Source: CAZFDT01 sp964518335 (lineage in GTDB: Bacteria > Planctomycetota > Phycisphaerae > Phycisphaerales > Phycisphaeraceae). From it: DNA of 59,276 nucleotides. Below the pieces are notes generated by a model. The model saw nothing but the letters and a program-made list of their open reading frames with translations, did no database searches and was not told where the DNA came from. Numbering within the stretch: position 1 is the first letter of the stretch; the number at the start of each line of letters is the position of its first letter. The stretch covers positions 1 through 59,276 of the forward strand of contig CAZFDT010000029.1 in the NCBI GenBank assembly GCA_964518335.1, given 5' to 3'. Shown piece by piece: positions 23,821-32,635 of this stretch. A program made the translations under genes and the position numbers.

Positions 23821-24680
23821 TGCCGGTCACTGTCGCCGACATTTCATCGTGCGAGCTCCCCGCATGGGTGAGTCGATGGGTTCCCCACTCCGGCGAAGCC
23901 CTGCTGGGTGGACACCACGACGACATCGTGCTCGCCGCGTGGCGGAAGCGTGAGGTGGCGCTCATCAAGGTCGTGGTCCGTGATCTGAAGGACTCGCACC
24001 TGAGCGAGCGCGTGACGCAGATGTACGGCCGCGCCTTTCAGGCCCTGGACGACCTGGACACGCCGCACTTGTGGCGATGTTGGCATTACGTGCCGGGCAT
24101 TCATCGCCAGGTGACGATGGGGGAGGATCGCTACATGCACTTCAATGCCGGTCGTCACGCGGCATACGTCGCGCGCTTCGGCGGGGAGGCCTTGGGCGCG
24201 CAGTTGCCCGCCGCCACCGCTGTCGGGTGGGTCGGAGACGACCTGGTTTGCCACATCCTGGCCGGCCGCGCCCCGGGCAGCGGCGTGGAGAACCCCAGGC
24301 AGATCCCCGCATACTGCTACTCGTCGCGCTACGGCCCGCTGCCGCCCTGCTTCGCCCGCGGCACGATCGTCGCCCATGGCCACGCGCAGATCCTGCTCCT
24401 GGCGGGCACCGCCAGCGTGGTCGGCGAGGACACCCGGCACGACAACGATCTGGCCGCGCAGTTGCACGAGCTGTGCGCCAACCTGCAAGTCATGTGCGCG
24501 TCGGCCGGGGCGACGATGAGCAGCCTGCGCGCCTACGTTCGTCATCGCGCCGACGCGGCTGCAGTGGCCTCGGCTTTGATGGATGCCTTCCCGCGCGTCA
24601 GGCGGATCGAGCGCATGATCGCCGACATCTGTCGCCCCGATCTGCTCGTCGAGGTTGAGGGCGTGGCCCGCATCAGTTAA
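23820..24680 (+). CDS. chorismatase, FkbO/Hyg5/XanB2-like
   Basis: 286 residues. The sequence matches chorismate-lyase-like chorismatases throughout: 'YGRAFQALDDLDTPHLWRCW' then 'YVPGI', 'RYMHFNAGRHAAYVARFG', 'LPAATAVGW', 'GVENPRQIPAYCYSSRYGPL' and 'GTASVVGEDTRHDND'. These enzymes hydrolyse chorismate to pyruvate plus a dihydroxycyclohexadienoate, or to 3- or 4-hydroxybenzoate in XanB2/Hyg5 types. In xanthomonadin synthesis the product is the aryl starter. Which regiochemistry applies here needs active-site comparison. The ATG overlaps the KS stop by one base (TGATG), implying translational coupling. Confidence 0.87.
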   Translation: MPVTVADISSCELPAWVSRWVPHSGEALLGGHHDDIVLAAWRKREVALIKVVVRDLKDSHLSERVTQMYGRAFQALDDLDTPHLWRCWHYVPGIHRQVTMGEDRYMHFNAGRHAAYVARFGGEALGAQLPAATAVGWVGDDLVCHILAGRAPGSGVENPRQIPAYCYSSRYGPLPPCFARGTIVAHGHAQILLLAGTASVVGEDTRHDNDLAAQLHELCANLQVMCASAGATMSSLRAYVRHRADAAAVASALMDAFPRVRRIERMIADICRPDLLVEVEGVARIS

Positions 24681-25149
24681 GGTCGCGCAGCGCCAACGCC
24701 TCGGAGATCTTCACGTGACCTTTCTGCCGGGCGATCTGCAGCAGCGTCGGGCTGCCTTTGGGCACGATGGTGTGGTCGGCGTCGTGAGCCATGAGCGTTC
24801 GCACCGTGTCATAATGCCCACTACTGACGGCGATGTAGAGAGGCGTGCGGCCCTGGGCGTCGGTCGCGTTCACGTCGGCGCCGGCCGCCACGAGCTTCGA
24901 CACGGCGTTCTTGTGTCCGTTCGTCGCCGCCAGGTGCAGCATGGTCACGCCCTGGGTGTCGGCGTCGCGGACATTGGCGCCGGCTCGGATCAGCGAGTCC
25001 ACGTTGTCCGCGTCCTTGCTGGCCAACTCGGCACGTAATTTCGCCGTGGGGTCCGCCACTTTCGACGTGGACTCACAGGCCGCCAGCAGCCCCAGCATCA
25101 TGGCTGCCAGCATCCCCATCGCCGCGAGCGCGGTGTGTTGTGTCGTCAT
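24673..25149 (-). CDS. ankyrin-repeat lipoprotein, antisense within the cluster
   Basis: 158 residues. Lipoprotein signal peptide with lipobox 'LLAAC' at about residue 20, then three to four ankyrin repeats: 'DNVDSLIRAGANVRDADTQG', 'MLHLAATNGHKNAVSKLVAA', 'GRTPLYIAVSSGHYDTVRTL', ending with a partial repeat. Start at 25149 has AAGGAGA before ATG. It lies on the opposite strand between chorismatase (8-base tail overlap) and the flavoenzyme (123-base divergent gap), so it breaks the cluster into two transcription units. It could be an unrelated insertion or a regulatory or surface partner. Confidence 0.85.
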   Translation of the reverse strand: MTTQHTALAAMGMLAAMMLGLLAACESTSKVADPTAKLRAELASKDADNVDSLIRAGANVRDADTQGVTMLHLAATNGHKNAVSKLVAAGADVNATDAQGRTPLYIAVSSGHYDTVRTLMAHDADHTIVPKGSPTLLQIARQKGHVKISEALALRDLN

Positions 25150-25272
25150 GCTCGGTCTCCTTGGTGAAGCGCCCACGACAGTTGTAACACCGCGCCCCTT
25201 CGACGGCAACGCATTGCCCGGTCACCGAGCGCGACTTATCATCGAGCCGGCACGGGCGCTGGGAAACAAGCC

Positions 25273-26592
25273 GTGAGGCATGACGCAATCATCATCGGCG
25301 GCGGGCCGACCGGCTCGACGGCGGCGCTGGTGCTGGCGCGGGCCGGCTTACGCGTGGCGATCCTCGAAAAGGCGGCGTTTCCCCGGTTCCAGATCGGCGA
25401 ATCGCTGCTGCCGGCGGGTTACGACGCCCTGGTCGCCCTCGGCCTGGCCGACCGCCTCGCCACCATCCCGCACACGGTCAAGTTCGGAGCCACCCTGGTC
25501 TTCGGCGACGACGTCGCCGCTCGCTCGTTCTGGTTCCGCGACGGGCTGGTCGGTGGCCCCGGCCGCACGCTCAATGTCGTGCGCGCCCCCTTCGACGCGA
25601 TGCTCCTGGACGCGGCGCGTGAGGCCGGCGCGGAGGTGTGCCAGCCGCTGGCCGTCACGCGGATCGATCGCCTGGCTGACGGAGATGTTGCAGTGAGTGC
25701 GGGCGAGCGGCGCTTCGAGGGCCGAGTGCTGCTGGATTGCAGCGGCCACGCGACCGTTGTGGGCCGCCACCTGGGCACGCGGCGTATCCTCGACCAGCCG
25801 CACCTGCGGAAGGTGGCCTACTTCGCCCACTACCATGGCGTCCAGCGGGACGGGGGCGAGCAGGCCGGCTCACCCGTCATTGTCATGTGCGACGAAGGCT
25901 GGTTCTGGCTGATACCCGTGGATGAGCGGACGACCAGCGTGGGGCTGGTGCTCGATCCCCGCGTGGCGAGGCAGGTGGCGGCGCCTGCGGACCGAATGCT
26001 GCAGTGGGCCATCGAGCGGTGCCCTGCCGTGCAACGACGGATGCGCGACGCCGTCGGGCCTGCCACCAACATGGTGCGCAGCGACTTCAGTTACCACTGC
26101 CGGCCATACGCAGGCCCCGGGCACTTCCTGCTGGGCGATGCGGCCACGTTCCTCGACCCGGTGTTCTCCACGGGCGTCTGCCTGGGTATGAAGACCGCGA
26201 TCGCGACCGCCGACACCGCGCTGGCCATGCTTCGCGGCGACCTGACGCCGCAGGCCGCGCGACGGCGCCACGAACAGCTCGTTCACTGCAGCACCGCCCC
26301 CCTGGTGCGCGTCATTCGGCGATTCTATCGCCATGCGTTCCGTGAAATGTTCATGGAGGGCCAGGGACCACTTCAGGTCCATCGGGCGGTGCTGAGCCTG
26401 CTTGCGGGGCATGTGTTTCCAGGGCCGGCATGGAGCATTCGCTGGCGCTGGCGATTGTTTGAGGTCATGATGGACCTGCAGCGGTGGGTGCCGCTGTGCC
26501 CGCGACGGCCGAGGTTCTCGCTGCTCAGCAGCACCCCGCAGTCGCTGGAGCAGGCGTATCCCGCGGCGACGGCAGGAGTCCCCGCGTCATGA
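25273..26592 (+). CDS. FAD-dependent oxidoreductase, halogenase-like
   Basis: 439 residues. FAD-binding GxGxxG in 'IIIGGGPTGSTAALVLARAG', then 'FPRFQIGESLLPAG', a conserved-looking Lys70 in 'VKFGATLVFG', the 'EGWFWLIPVD' segment that fits the WxWxIP motif of flavin-dependent halogenases (W210, W212, P215), and 'LLGDAATFLDPVFSTGVCLG' for the second FAD contact. Xanthomonadins are brominated aryl polyenes, so a halogenase would suit this cluster. Oxidoreductases of the same superfamily without halogenase activity share parts of these motifs, so the specific activity is uncertain. First gene of the second half-cluster; its stop overlaps the next start as ATGA. Confidence 0.82.
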   Translation: MRHDAIIIGGGPTGSTAALVLARAGLRVAILEKAAFPRFQIGESLLPAGYDALVALGLADRLATIPHTVKFGATLVFGDDVAARSFWFRDGLVGGPGRTLNVVRAPFDAMLLDAAREAGAEVCQPLAVTRIDRLADGDVAVSAGERRFEGRVLLDCSGHATVVGRHLGTRRILDQPHLRKVAYFAHYHGVQRDGGEQAGSPVIVMCDEGWFWLIPVDERTTSVGLVLDPRVARQVAAPADRMLQWAIERCPAVQRRMRDAVGPATNMVRSDFSYHCRPYAGPGHFLLGDAATFLDPVFSTGVCLGMKTAIATADTALAMLRGDLTPQAARRRHEQLVHCSTAPLVRVIRRFYRHAFREMFMEGQGPLQVHRAVLSLLAGHVFPGPAWSIRWRWRLFEVMMDLQRWVPLCPRRPRFSLLSSTPQSLEQAYPAATAGVPAS

Positions 26593-28004
26593 GCTCAGGC
26601 GTGCTTGACCAGCTCGACGAGCAGGCCCGTCGTCACGCCGATGCCGTGGCCGTGGTCGAAGTGGACGGAGAACACGTGCGACAGTTGACCCGCGGGCAAC
26701 TGATGGCCCGGGCCGGCGCATTGGCGGCGACGGTGCGGCGTCACGTGCCCGAGGGCGGCGTGGTGATGATTCGCAGCGGCAACTGCATCGAGTTGCCCGT
26801 GGCCCTGCTGGGTACGTGGCTGGCCGATCGTGTGGCGTTTGCGGTGTCGCCCGACTTGACCTGCGAGGAGCTGAAGCGAGCGGCCGAGACCGTCGGCGCC
26901 GCGGCGTTGATCGCCGATGCGGCGCATCTGAGCATCCCGTGGTTTCTACCCATCACCCAGGTCATGGAGCAGGCCGATTCGCCCCGCGCTTCGTGCGGGC
27001 ACCGCGGTGCGCTGCTGTTGCAGAGTTCGGGCACCACCGGGATGCCTCGCATCGTGCGTCGTGAAATGGCGGCCCTCACAGCCGTGTCGGATAACTGCAG
27101 CGAGGCTCTGGCGATCGGGCGAAGCGACCGCATGCTGATGGCGCTGCCGATGCACCACTCCTACGGCCTGGAGCACGGCGTGCTGGCGTGCCTGGCATCG
27201 GGGGCGACGCTCGAGGTTCATCGCCGCTTCGAGCCGCACGCCATGTTGACCGCACTGACCGGTCGCAGCGTGACCCTGATGCCGGGCGTGCCATTCATGT
27301 TCGACGTGCTCAGCCAGCTCGGGGCCGGCCGCGTGAGGACCTCGCTGCGACTGGCGTACTCGGCCGGCAGCGCGCTGCCGCCGGCGGTGTTCGACGCGTT
27401 CACCTCGCGATTCAACCAGCCCCTGGGTCAGATCTATGGCGCCACCGAGTTCGGCTCGGTGACGTTCAACGATCCGCACGGGCGGGACTTTGACCCCCAT
27501 AGCGTCGGGCGGCCTCTGCGCGGCGTGACGTTGCGAATGGCCGATCCAGACGACACCGGCCAAGGGCACATCACCGTACGCGCCCCGTCGATGCTTAGCG
27601 GGTATGCGGACGCCGGGCCATTGGCCACGCGCGATGGCTTTGTGCAATCAGGCGACCTGGGTCACGTCGATTCTGCCGGGCGCCTGCACGTGACCGGAAG
27701 GCTCAAGCTCATCATCGACGTGGGCGGCCCGAAAGTGAACCCGCTGGAGGTCGAGGCCGTGCTCGTGCAGCATCCTTGCGTTCACGAGGCGGTGGTGGTG
27801 CCCGCGCCGATCAGTGCGACGGTGACGCGACTGCGCGCGGTGGTGACGCTGCGGCCTGGCGCTGCGGCGACCGAGGCGAACCTGCGCGACTTCGCCCGGG
27901 CACGACTGAGCCGCTACAAGGTCCCACGCTACTTTGACATCCGCGAAACCCTGCCCCGCACGGCCACCGGCAAGGTGCTGCGCCAGGCCCTGGCATGCTC
28001 ATGA
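26589..28004 (+). CDS. ANL-family acyl/aryl-AMP ligase
   Basis: 471 residues. Adenylation motifs in order: A3 'LLLQSSGTTGMPRIVRR' at 143, 'YGATEFG' (A5) at 283, 'QSGDLGHVD' (A7) at 353, 'GRLKLIIDVGGPKVNPLEVE' (A8) at 370, and the catalytic Lys462 in 'PRTATGKVLR'. It is shorter than typical acyl-CoA synthetases and resembles the benzoate/coumarate ligases of aryl-polyene and xanthomonadin clusters, which load the hydroxybenzoate starter onto CoA or ACP. Its neighbour chorismatase would supply that acid. ATGA overlaps at both ends indicate coupling with the flavoenzyme and the lipoprotein. Confidence 0.85.
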   Translation: MSSGVLDQLDEQARRHADAVAVVEVDGEHVRQLTRGQLMARAGALAATVRRHVPEGGVVMIRSGNCIELPVALLGTWLADRVAFAVSPDLTCEELKRAAETVGAAALIADAAHLSIPWFLPITQVMEQADSPRASCGHRGALLLQSSGTTGMPRIVRREMAALTAVSDNCSEALAIGRSDRMLMALPMHHSYGLEHGVLACLASGATLEVHRRFEPHAMLTALTGRSVTLMPGVPFMFDVLSQLGAGRVRTSLRLAYSAGSALPPAVFDAFTSRFNQPLGQIYGATEFGSVTFNDPHGRDFDPHSVGRPLRGVTLRMADPDDTGQGHITVRAPSMLSGYADAGPLATRDGFVQSGDLGHVDSAGRLHVTGRLKLIIDVGGPKVNPLEVEAVLVQHPCVHEAVVVPAPISATVTRLRAVVTLRPGAAATEANLRDFARARLSRYKVPRYFDIRETLPRTATGKVLRQALACS

Positions 28005-28711
28005 TGCGCTACAGTTGCCTGATCCCGGTCGTCGCCGCGACGCTGCTGGCAGGCTGCCACGGACACTCGACGCTGCCGATCTACCCGTCGGTTCATCCGC
28101 AGGTCACGCTCGACATGATGGCGGCGCGGGCCGATCGGCTGCACGCACTGACCGCGGCGGTCGATGCGAAACTCACACGCACCGACGGACAGTCGATCCG
28201 CCTGGACGGGGCGATGGCGATCCGGCAGCCCGACCATCTTCGGCTGCAGCTATGGAAACTCAGCCGCACTACTTTCGACCTGACCGTGCGACCCGATGGC
28301 GTGTGGCTTTGGCAGGACCCGTCGTCGCCCCCGGCGCGCGCGTTCCCCTGGCTGGCGACGCCGCTGACCGGCGGCAACCTGTTTCGCTCGCCGTCGAGCC
28401 GACGCCTCGAAGACGGACTCCTGACGATCACCCGTGAGCTCGACCATGACGTGACGCTCCATGCCGTCATCGATCCGGTGACGCAGACGCTGCGTGAATG
28501 TCGAGCGATGCGCGGCGGCGACGAACTGGGCCGGATGATTCTCGACGCGTATCGCGTGATGGACGGCCACACCATCCCCACGCGCTGGATACTGCGCGGG
28601 AGCGATGGCGAGATCGAGCTGGTGCTGCGCGACATCGAGCTCAACGGCCTGCTGGGTGCGCGCGCGTTCGATCCCTCGCCGCGGGCCGTGCGGCTGGAAC
28701 TGGAGCCCTGA
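28001..28711 (+). CDS. LolB/DUF-like outer-membrane lipoprotein
   Basis: 236 residues. Lipobox 'LLAGC' follows a short hydrophobic signal. The mature part has a LolA/LolB-like pattern, 'DAKLTRTDGQSIRLDGAMAI' followed by 'LQLWKLSRTTFDLTVRPDGV', continuing with 'DEIELVLRDIE'-type strands near the end. Comparable lipoproteins occupy this position next to the exporter in aryl-polyene clusters. A role accepting the lipid product at the outer membrane is inferred. The ATGA overlap with the ligase gene supports 28001; an in-frame ATG at 27995 is possible. Confidence 0.72.
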   Translation: MMRYSCLIPVVAATLLAGCHGHSTLPIYPSVHPQVTLDMMAARADRLHALTAAVDAKLTRTDGQSIRLDGAMAIRQPDHLRLQLWKLSRTTFDLTVRPDGVWLWQDPSSPPARAFPWLATPLTGGNLFRSPSSRRLEDGLLTITRELDHDVTLHAVIDPVTQTLRECRAMRGGDELGRMILDAYRVMDGHTIPTRWILRGSDGEIELVLRDIELNGLLGARAFDPSPRAVRLELEP

Positions 28712-28713
28712 GC

Positions 28714-31149
28714 ATGGGCCAGGCGTATCCGCTGCGCACGCTGATCCTGACGGTGATCGTGGGCCTGCTGGCCGTGCCGGTGGTGCTGCGCATCGAGTTT
28801 GACTCGTCGCTGGAGTCGCTCGTGGCGAGGGATGACGCCGCGACGGCGGCGACGCTGCGCGTGCTGCGCGACTTTGACGCTGCAGATGACCTGCTGGTGC
28901 TGGTGTCGGACGACACCGCCGCGCCGAGTCGCGACGCGCTGGCCGCGTATGCCCGGCGTTTCGAGGCCGCCGCGGCCGATGACGCCGAGGCTCGCACACT
29001 GTTCGACGCGGTGACGTGCCGGCCCGGGCCAGACGCGCGGCAATTCGTCGAGGACATCATCGTGCCCAATGGTCTGTATTACCTGGGCGATTCGCAATTC
29101 GAGCAGTTGCTGCAGCGCCTCACGCCCCAGGGCATGCGCCGACAGATTCGCCGCACCGAGCAGATGCTGGCATCGCCCGCGCCGACGGCTGTGGCCGTGG
29201 CAGGCGACCCCCTGCGCCTCCACGAGCTGCTGGCCGATTCGATGCCCCGGGCGCTGCCGGGCGCGGTGGCGAGCGACGCGTTCTACAGCGACGACGGCCG
29301 CGCCATCATGATCCGTGTCAGCGGTCAGCGCCCGCCGACCGATCTGGCGTTTACGCCACGCTTCATCGCCGCCGTCGAGCGCGTCGCGTCGGCCGCCGAA
29401 CCCGGGCCTCTGCGGGTGCGCCTGGGCGGCAGCTACGCCATCAGCGACTTGAGCCATCGCGTCATCCGCGGCGACATGATCCGGGCGGTCGTCGGCTCGG
29501 TCATATTGCTGCAGTTGCTTTTTCTGCTGGTGTTTCGCCGATGGTGGAGCTTTGTGCTGACGTTCATCCCGGTGGGTCTGGGCATTCTTGCGGGACTGTC
29601 GGCGTTCGCGCTGCTGCGTTCGAGCATGACGCCGCTGGCCGCCGGTGTCGGCGCGATCCTCACGGGACTGGCGATCGACTACGCCGTGCACTGGCTCTCG
29701 CATCGCGCCTTGCATGGCGACAGCACGGCGGGCCGGGGAATCACGGCCGACCTTGTGGGCGCGTGCGTCACGTCGGCGGCGGCATTTGGAGCGATCGGGC
29801 TGTCGCGCGTGCCGGCGTTGCGCGATTTCGCTCTGCTGGGCGCGTTGGGGCTGGTGGCGTCGCTTTTCGCCACGTTGATCGTCCTGCCCGCCATCCTGGC
29901 GCTGCTGGCCAAGGCCACGCGCCAGCCGTTCGCCGGTCTGGGCTCGCGCCTGCGGGTGGAGGGGCTGCTGGCGGGTATCCACAGTCACGCGCGGTCGTGC
30001 ATCGGCGCCGGCGTGACGATCGCGATGTGTGCTGCACTTGCCGCATGGGCCTGCTACCCTGACGACGGCCTGCTCGACCACGACAGCGACGCGATGCACC
30101 CGCACCCCAACGAGCCTTTGGCGGTGCAGCGGGAGATTGCACAGCGGTTCGGCGCGCTCGGCGGCGCGCTGACGATTTACCTGCAAGCGTCCGACCCCGA
30201 TGCGCTGCCGGGCCGGGCACGCCTGCTGGACGAGCGGCTGTCCGGCCACGTGCGGGGCACGCTCAGCCTCGGCTGGCTGCTGCCGCCACCGGATCGCGTC
30301 GCCCAGCGTCGTGCCACGATTGCTGCAGTGGACCCGGCAGTCGTCGTCGCCGACTTCCGCGGCGCGATCGCCGACAGCGCGTTGGATCCCACGCAGTTTG
30401 ACGGTTACGCCCAGACGCTCGCGCGACTGTTGCGGCCTGGTGACCCGCCCGACGTGCTCGACCTGACGCGCTACCCCGCCATCGCCCGTGCCCTGCTGCC
30501 ACGCCGGGCGATCGAGCAGGGCGAGGCGCCGACCCAGGCCTTGACGCTGGCGACGCTCGTCGATCCGCTGGCTGCGCCGGAGCATTTGGCCGGAGTCATC
30601 GCCGACGTGCCCGGCGCCCATGTCACCGGTCTGGGCGTGGTCGGTCGCGCGGTGGAGCGCGGCGTCCGCGCCGAGTTGCCCCGACTCACGCTCGCCGCCG
30701 GCGCCGTCGTCGCCATGATGCTTATGCTCAAGTTCCGCAGCGTGACGGCCGCGATGCTCGCCATGCTGCCGGCCCTCACCGGGGCACTGTTTCTCCTGGC
30801 GACGTTGACCCTCACGGACACGCGACTGAACCTCATCACGCTCGTCGCCCTGCCGCTGCTGGCGGGCATTGGCGTGGACTACGGCCTGTTCACCGTCGGG
30901 GCCACGCGCCGCGCCGTCGCCGCGGGGGCTGACACGCTTGCCACCATCGCGCCGTCGATCCACGCCATCGTCATCTGCGCGGCCACCACCATCGTGGGCT
31001 TCGGCTCGCTGACCTTGACGCGCGTGCCGGCCATGCAGTCCCTGGGGCTGGCGATGGCGGCGAGCATTGCAGGCTGCTGCGTGGGCACGATGCTGATCCT
31101 GCTGCCCGTCGAGTTGATTCGCCTGCGCCGCGGTACGATGGCCCGTTGA
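28714..31149 (+). CDS. MMPL/RND-type exporter
   Basis: 811 residues with the internal duplication of RND proteins. Each half has one transmembrane helix, a large periplasmic loop and a bundle of helices. The conserved transmembrane acidic motif is seen as 'LTGLAIDYAVHWLSH' in half one (near residue 320) and 'LLAGIGVDYGLFTVG' in half two (near residue 720). MMPL proteins export lipids and polyketides using proton-motive force and occur in nearly all aryl-polyene clusters. Starts three bases after the lipoprotein stop. Its presence is one of the strongest contextual signs that the cluster product is a lipid-like compound moved across the inner membrane. Confidence 0.9.
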   Translation: MGQAYPLRTLILTVIVGLLAVPVVLRIEFDSSLESLVARDDAATAATLRVLRDFDAADDLLVLVSDDTAAPSRDALAAYARRFEAAAADDAEARTLFDAVTCRPGPDARQFVEDIIVPNGLYYLGDSQFEQLLQRLTPQGMRRQIRRTEQMLASPAPTAVAVAGDPLRLHELLADSMPRALPGAVASDAFYSDDGRAIMIRVSGQRPPTDLAFTPRFIAAVERVASAAEPGPLRVRLGGSYAISDLSHRVIRGDMIRAVVGSVILLQLLFLLVFRRWWSFVLTFIPVGLGILAGLSAFALLRSSMTPLAAGVGAILTGLAIDYAVHWLSHRALHGDSTAGRGITADLVGACVTSAAAFGAIGLSRVPALRDFALLGALGLVASLFATLIVLPAILALLAKATRQPFAGLGSRLRVEGLLAGIHSHARSCIGAGVTIAMCAALAAWACYPDDGLLDHDSDAMHPHPNEPLAVQREIAQRFGALGGALTIYLQASDPDALPGRARLLDERLSGHVRGTLSLGWLLPPPDRVAQRRATIAAVDPAVVVADFRGAIADSALDPTQFDGYAQTLARLLRPGDPPDVLDLTRYPAIARALLPRRAIEQGEAPTQALTLATLVDPLAAPEHLAGVIADVPGAHVTGLGVVGRAVERGVRAELPRLTLAAGAVVAMMLMLKFRSVTAAMLAMLPALTGALFLLATLTLTDTRLNLITLVALPLLAGIGVDYGLFTVGATRRAVAAGADTLATIAPSIHAIVICAATTIVGFGSLTLTRVPAMQSLGLAMAASIAGCCVGTMLILLPVELIRLRRGTMAR

Positions 31150-31152
31150 GTC

Positions 31153-32628
31153 ATGCCCCCAGCGCCCCGCATCATCCTGTTGCCGGCCCTTGTCGCACTG
31201 TTGGGCGGATGCATCGCGCCGCGCGAGCGGCTGACCTTTCCCGAGGCGGCGCTGACGAGCAGTCCCGAGGCCCGGCGATACGACACCGACGCCAACGACC
31301 GGGCCGACTTTTCGCTGCTCTTGACCGACGGTCGGTGCGTGGCCGTCGCCTACGACGATGACGAGGACGGCCGCGACGACCGAGTGTATCGGCTGGACGC
31401 CCTGGACGACCAGGTCCTGCCGCACGTGGTGCTGATGCTCGACTCGGTGCCTTATCACGCCGCCGCCCAGCGTTGGGAGCGAGGCGACTGGCCGTGGTTC
31501 GCTCCGCCTGCCAAGGTGATCCCGCCCTTTCCGACGATGAGCGGCGTCATTTTCACGTCGCTCCTGCGCGCGCCGCCGTTGCCGGGCGTGATCAACCGCT
31601 ACTACGACCGCGACGCGGCGGGCGTGAACAACATGATCGTCCGCCGGTCGTTTGGCGCGCGGCATCCGTGGCATCGCCGGCTGCACTACACGGCGGCGTA
31701 CTGGGAGAACGGCCTGGCGTTTCTGCAGCCGCGGGTGTGGTATCCCGCCGAGATGGCCCGGGCGTTCCAGGCGGTGGACCGCAGTCCCGATCGCGTGACG
31801 CTGCTCTACATCGCCTCGAGTTCGGGCATGCTCAGCCGCTACGGCCGGGCGGGCGCCGAGGAGGTGCTGGACCAGGTGGCCCCGTTCTGCCTGCAGTTGC
31901 TGCACGCGCGGCAGGGTGCGGTGCGCATCAGCGTGCTGGCCGACCACGGGCACAACTACCTCGAAGGTCGTCGGGTCAATGTCGCGGCGATGCTTCAGGA
32001 GGCGGGGTTTCGTCCCGTCGGCCGCCTGCGCCACGAACTCGACGTGGTGGTCGAGCAGGACGGGCTGGTGAGTTACGTCGGCCTGCACACGCGCAGCGCC
32101 GGCCCCGTCGCCGAGGCGATGGCGGCTCGAGCGGAGGTCCAGCTCGTGGCCCATCTCGAGCAGGACCAGGTCATGGTGCGCAACGCCCACGGGGCCGCGG
32201 CGATCGACGAGCGCGACGGCCGGCTGCGGTACCGCACGATCGATCACGACGTTCTGGGCTACGAATCGGTCGTGCGACAGTTGGCCGACGCCGGGCTGGC
32301 CGACGCCGACGGCTTCGCGTCGCCCGACGACTGGCTCACTGTCACGGCGGACCACCCGTACCCCGACGCACCCGTGCGGCTGTGGCGGGCTTTTCACGGG
32401 CTGGTCGTCAACACGCCCGATGTCATGGTGTGCCTGGCCGACGGGTACTGCGGCGGCATCGCCATGTTCGAGTGGTTCATCCGCATGAAATCCACCCACG
32501 GCGGGATCGACCAGATCAATAGCGCCACGTTCCTGCTGGACATGACCGGCCGCGCCCCGCCCGTGCTGCGCAGCGACCAGGTCCTGCACGCGATTCTGCC
32601 CGGCTACGAGCCTCGTACTCAACGGTGA
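31153..32628 (+). CDS. alkaline-phosphatase-superfamily-like lipoprotein
   Basis: 491 residues. Lipobox 'LLGGC' near residue 20. An acidic calcium-loop-like segment follows ('RYDTDANDRADFSLLL', 'AVAYDDDEDGRDDRVYRL'). The body has 'LPHVVLMLDSVPYHA' resembling the nucleophile strand of alkaline phosphatase/sulfatase/PglZ-type proteins and 'RISVLADHGHNYLEG' with the typical DHG metal triplet. The nucleophile position reads as Ser (LDSVP). Substrate and reaction are unknown; a lipid or headgroup transferase or phosphatase would fit the cluster. It starts three bases after the exporter stop. Confidence 0.65.
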   Translation: MPPAPRIILLPALVALLGGCIAPRERLTFPEAALTSSPEARRYDTDANDRADFSLLLTDGRCVAVAYDDDEDGRDDRVYRLDALDDQVLPHVVLMLDSVPYHAAAQRWERGDWPWFAPPAKVIPPFPTMSGVIFTSLLRAPPLPGVINRYYDRDAAGVNNMIVRRSFGARHPWHRRLHYTAAYWENGLAFLQPRVWYPAEMARAFQAVDRSPDRVTLLYIASSSGMLSRYGRAGAEEVLDQVAPFCLQLLHARQGAVRISVLADHGHNYLEGRRVNVAAMLQEAGFRPVGRLRHELDVVVEQDGLVSYVGLHTRSAGPVAEAMAARAEVQLVAHLEQDQVMVRNAHGAAAIDERDGRLRYRTIDHDVLGYESVVRQLADAGLADADGFASPDDWLTVTADHPYPDAPVRLWRAFHGLVVNTPDVMVCLADGYCGGIAMFEWFIRMKSTHGGIDQINSATFLLDMTGRAPPVLRSDQVLHAILPGYEPRTQR

Positions 32629-32635
32629 CGCCGTC

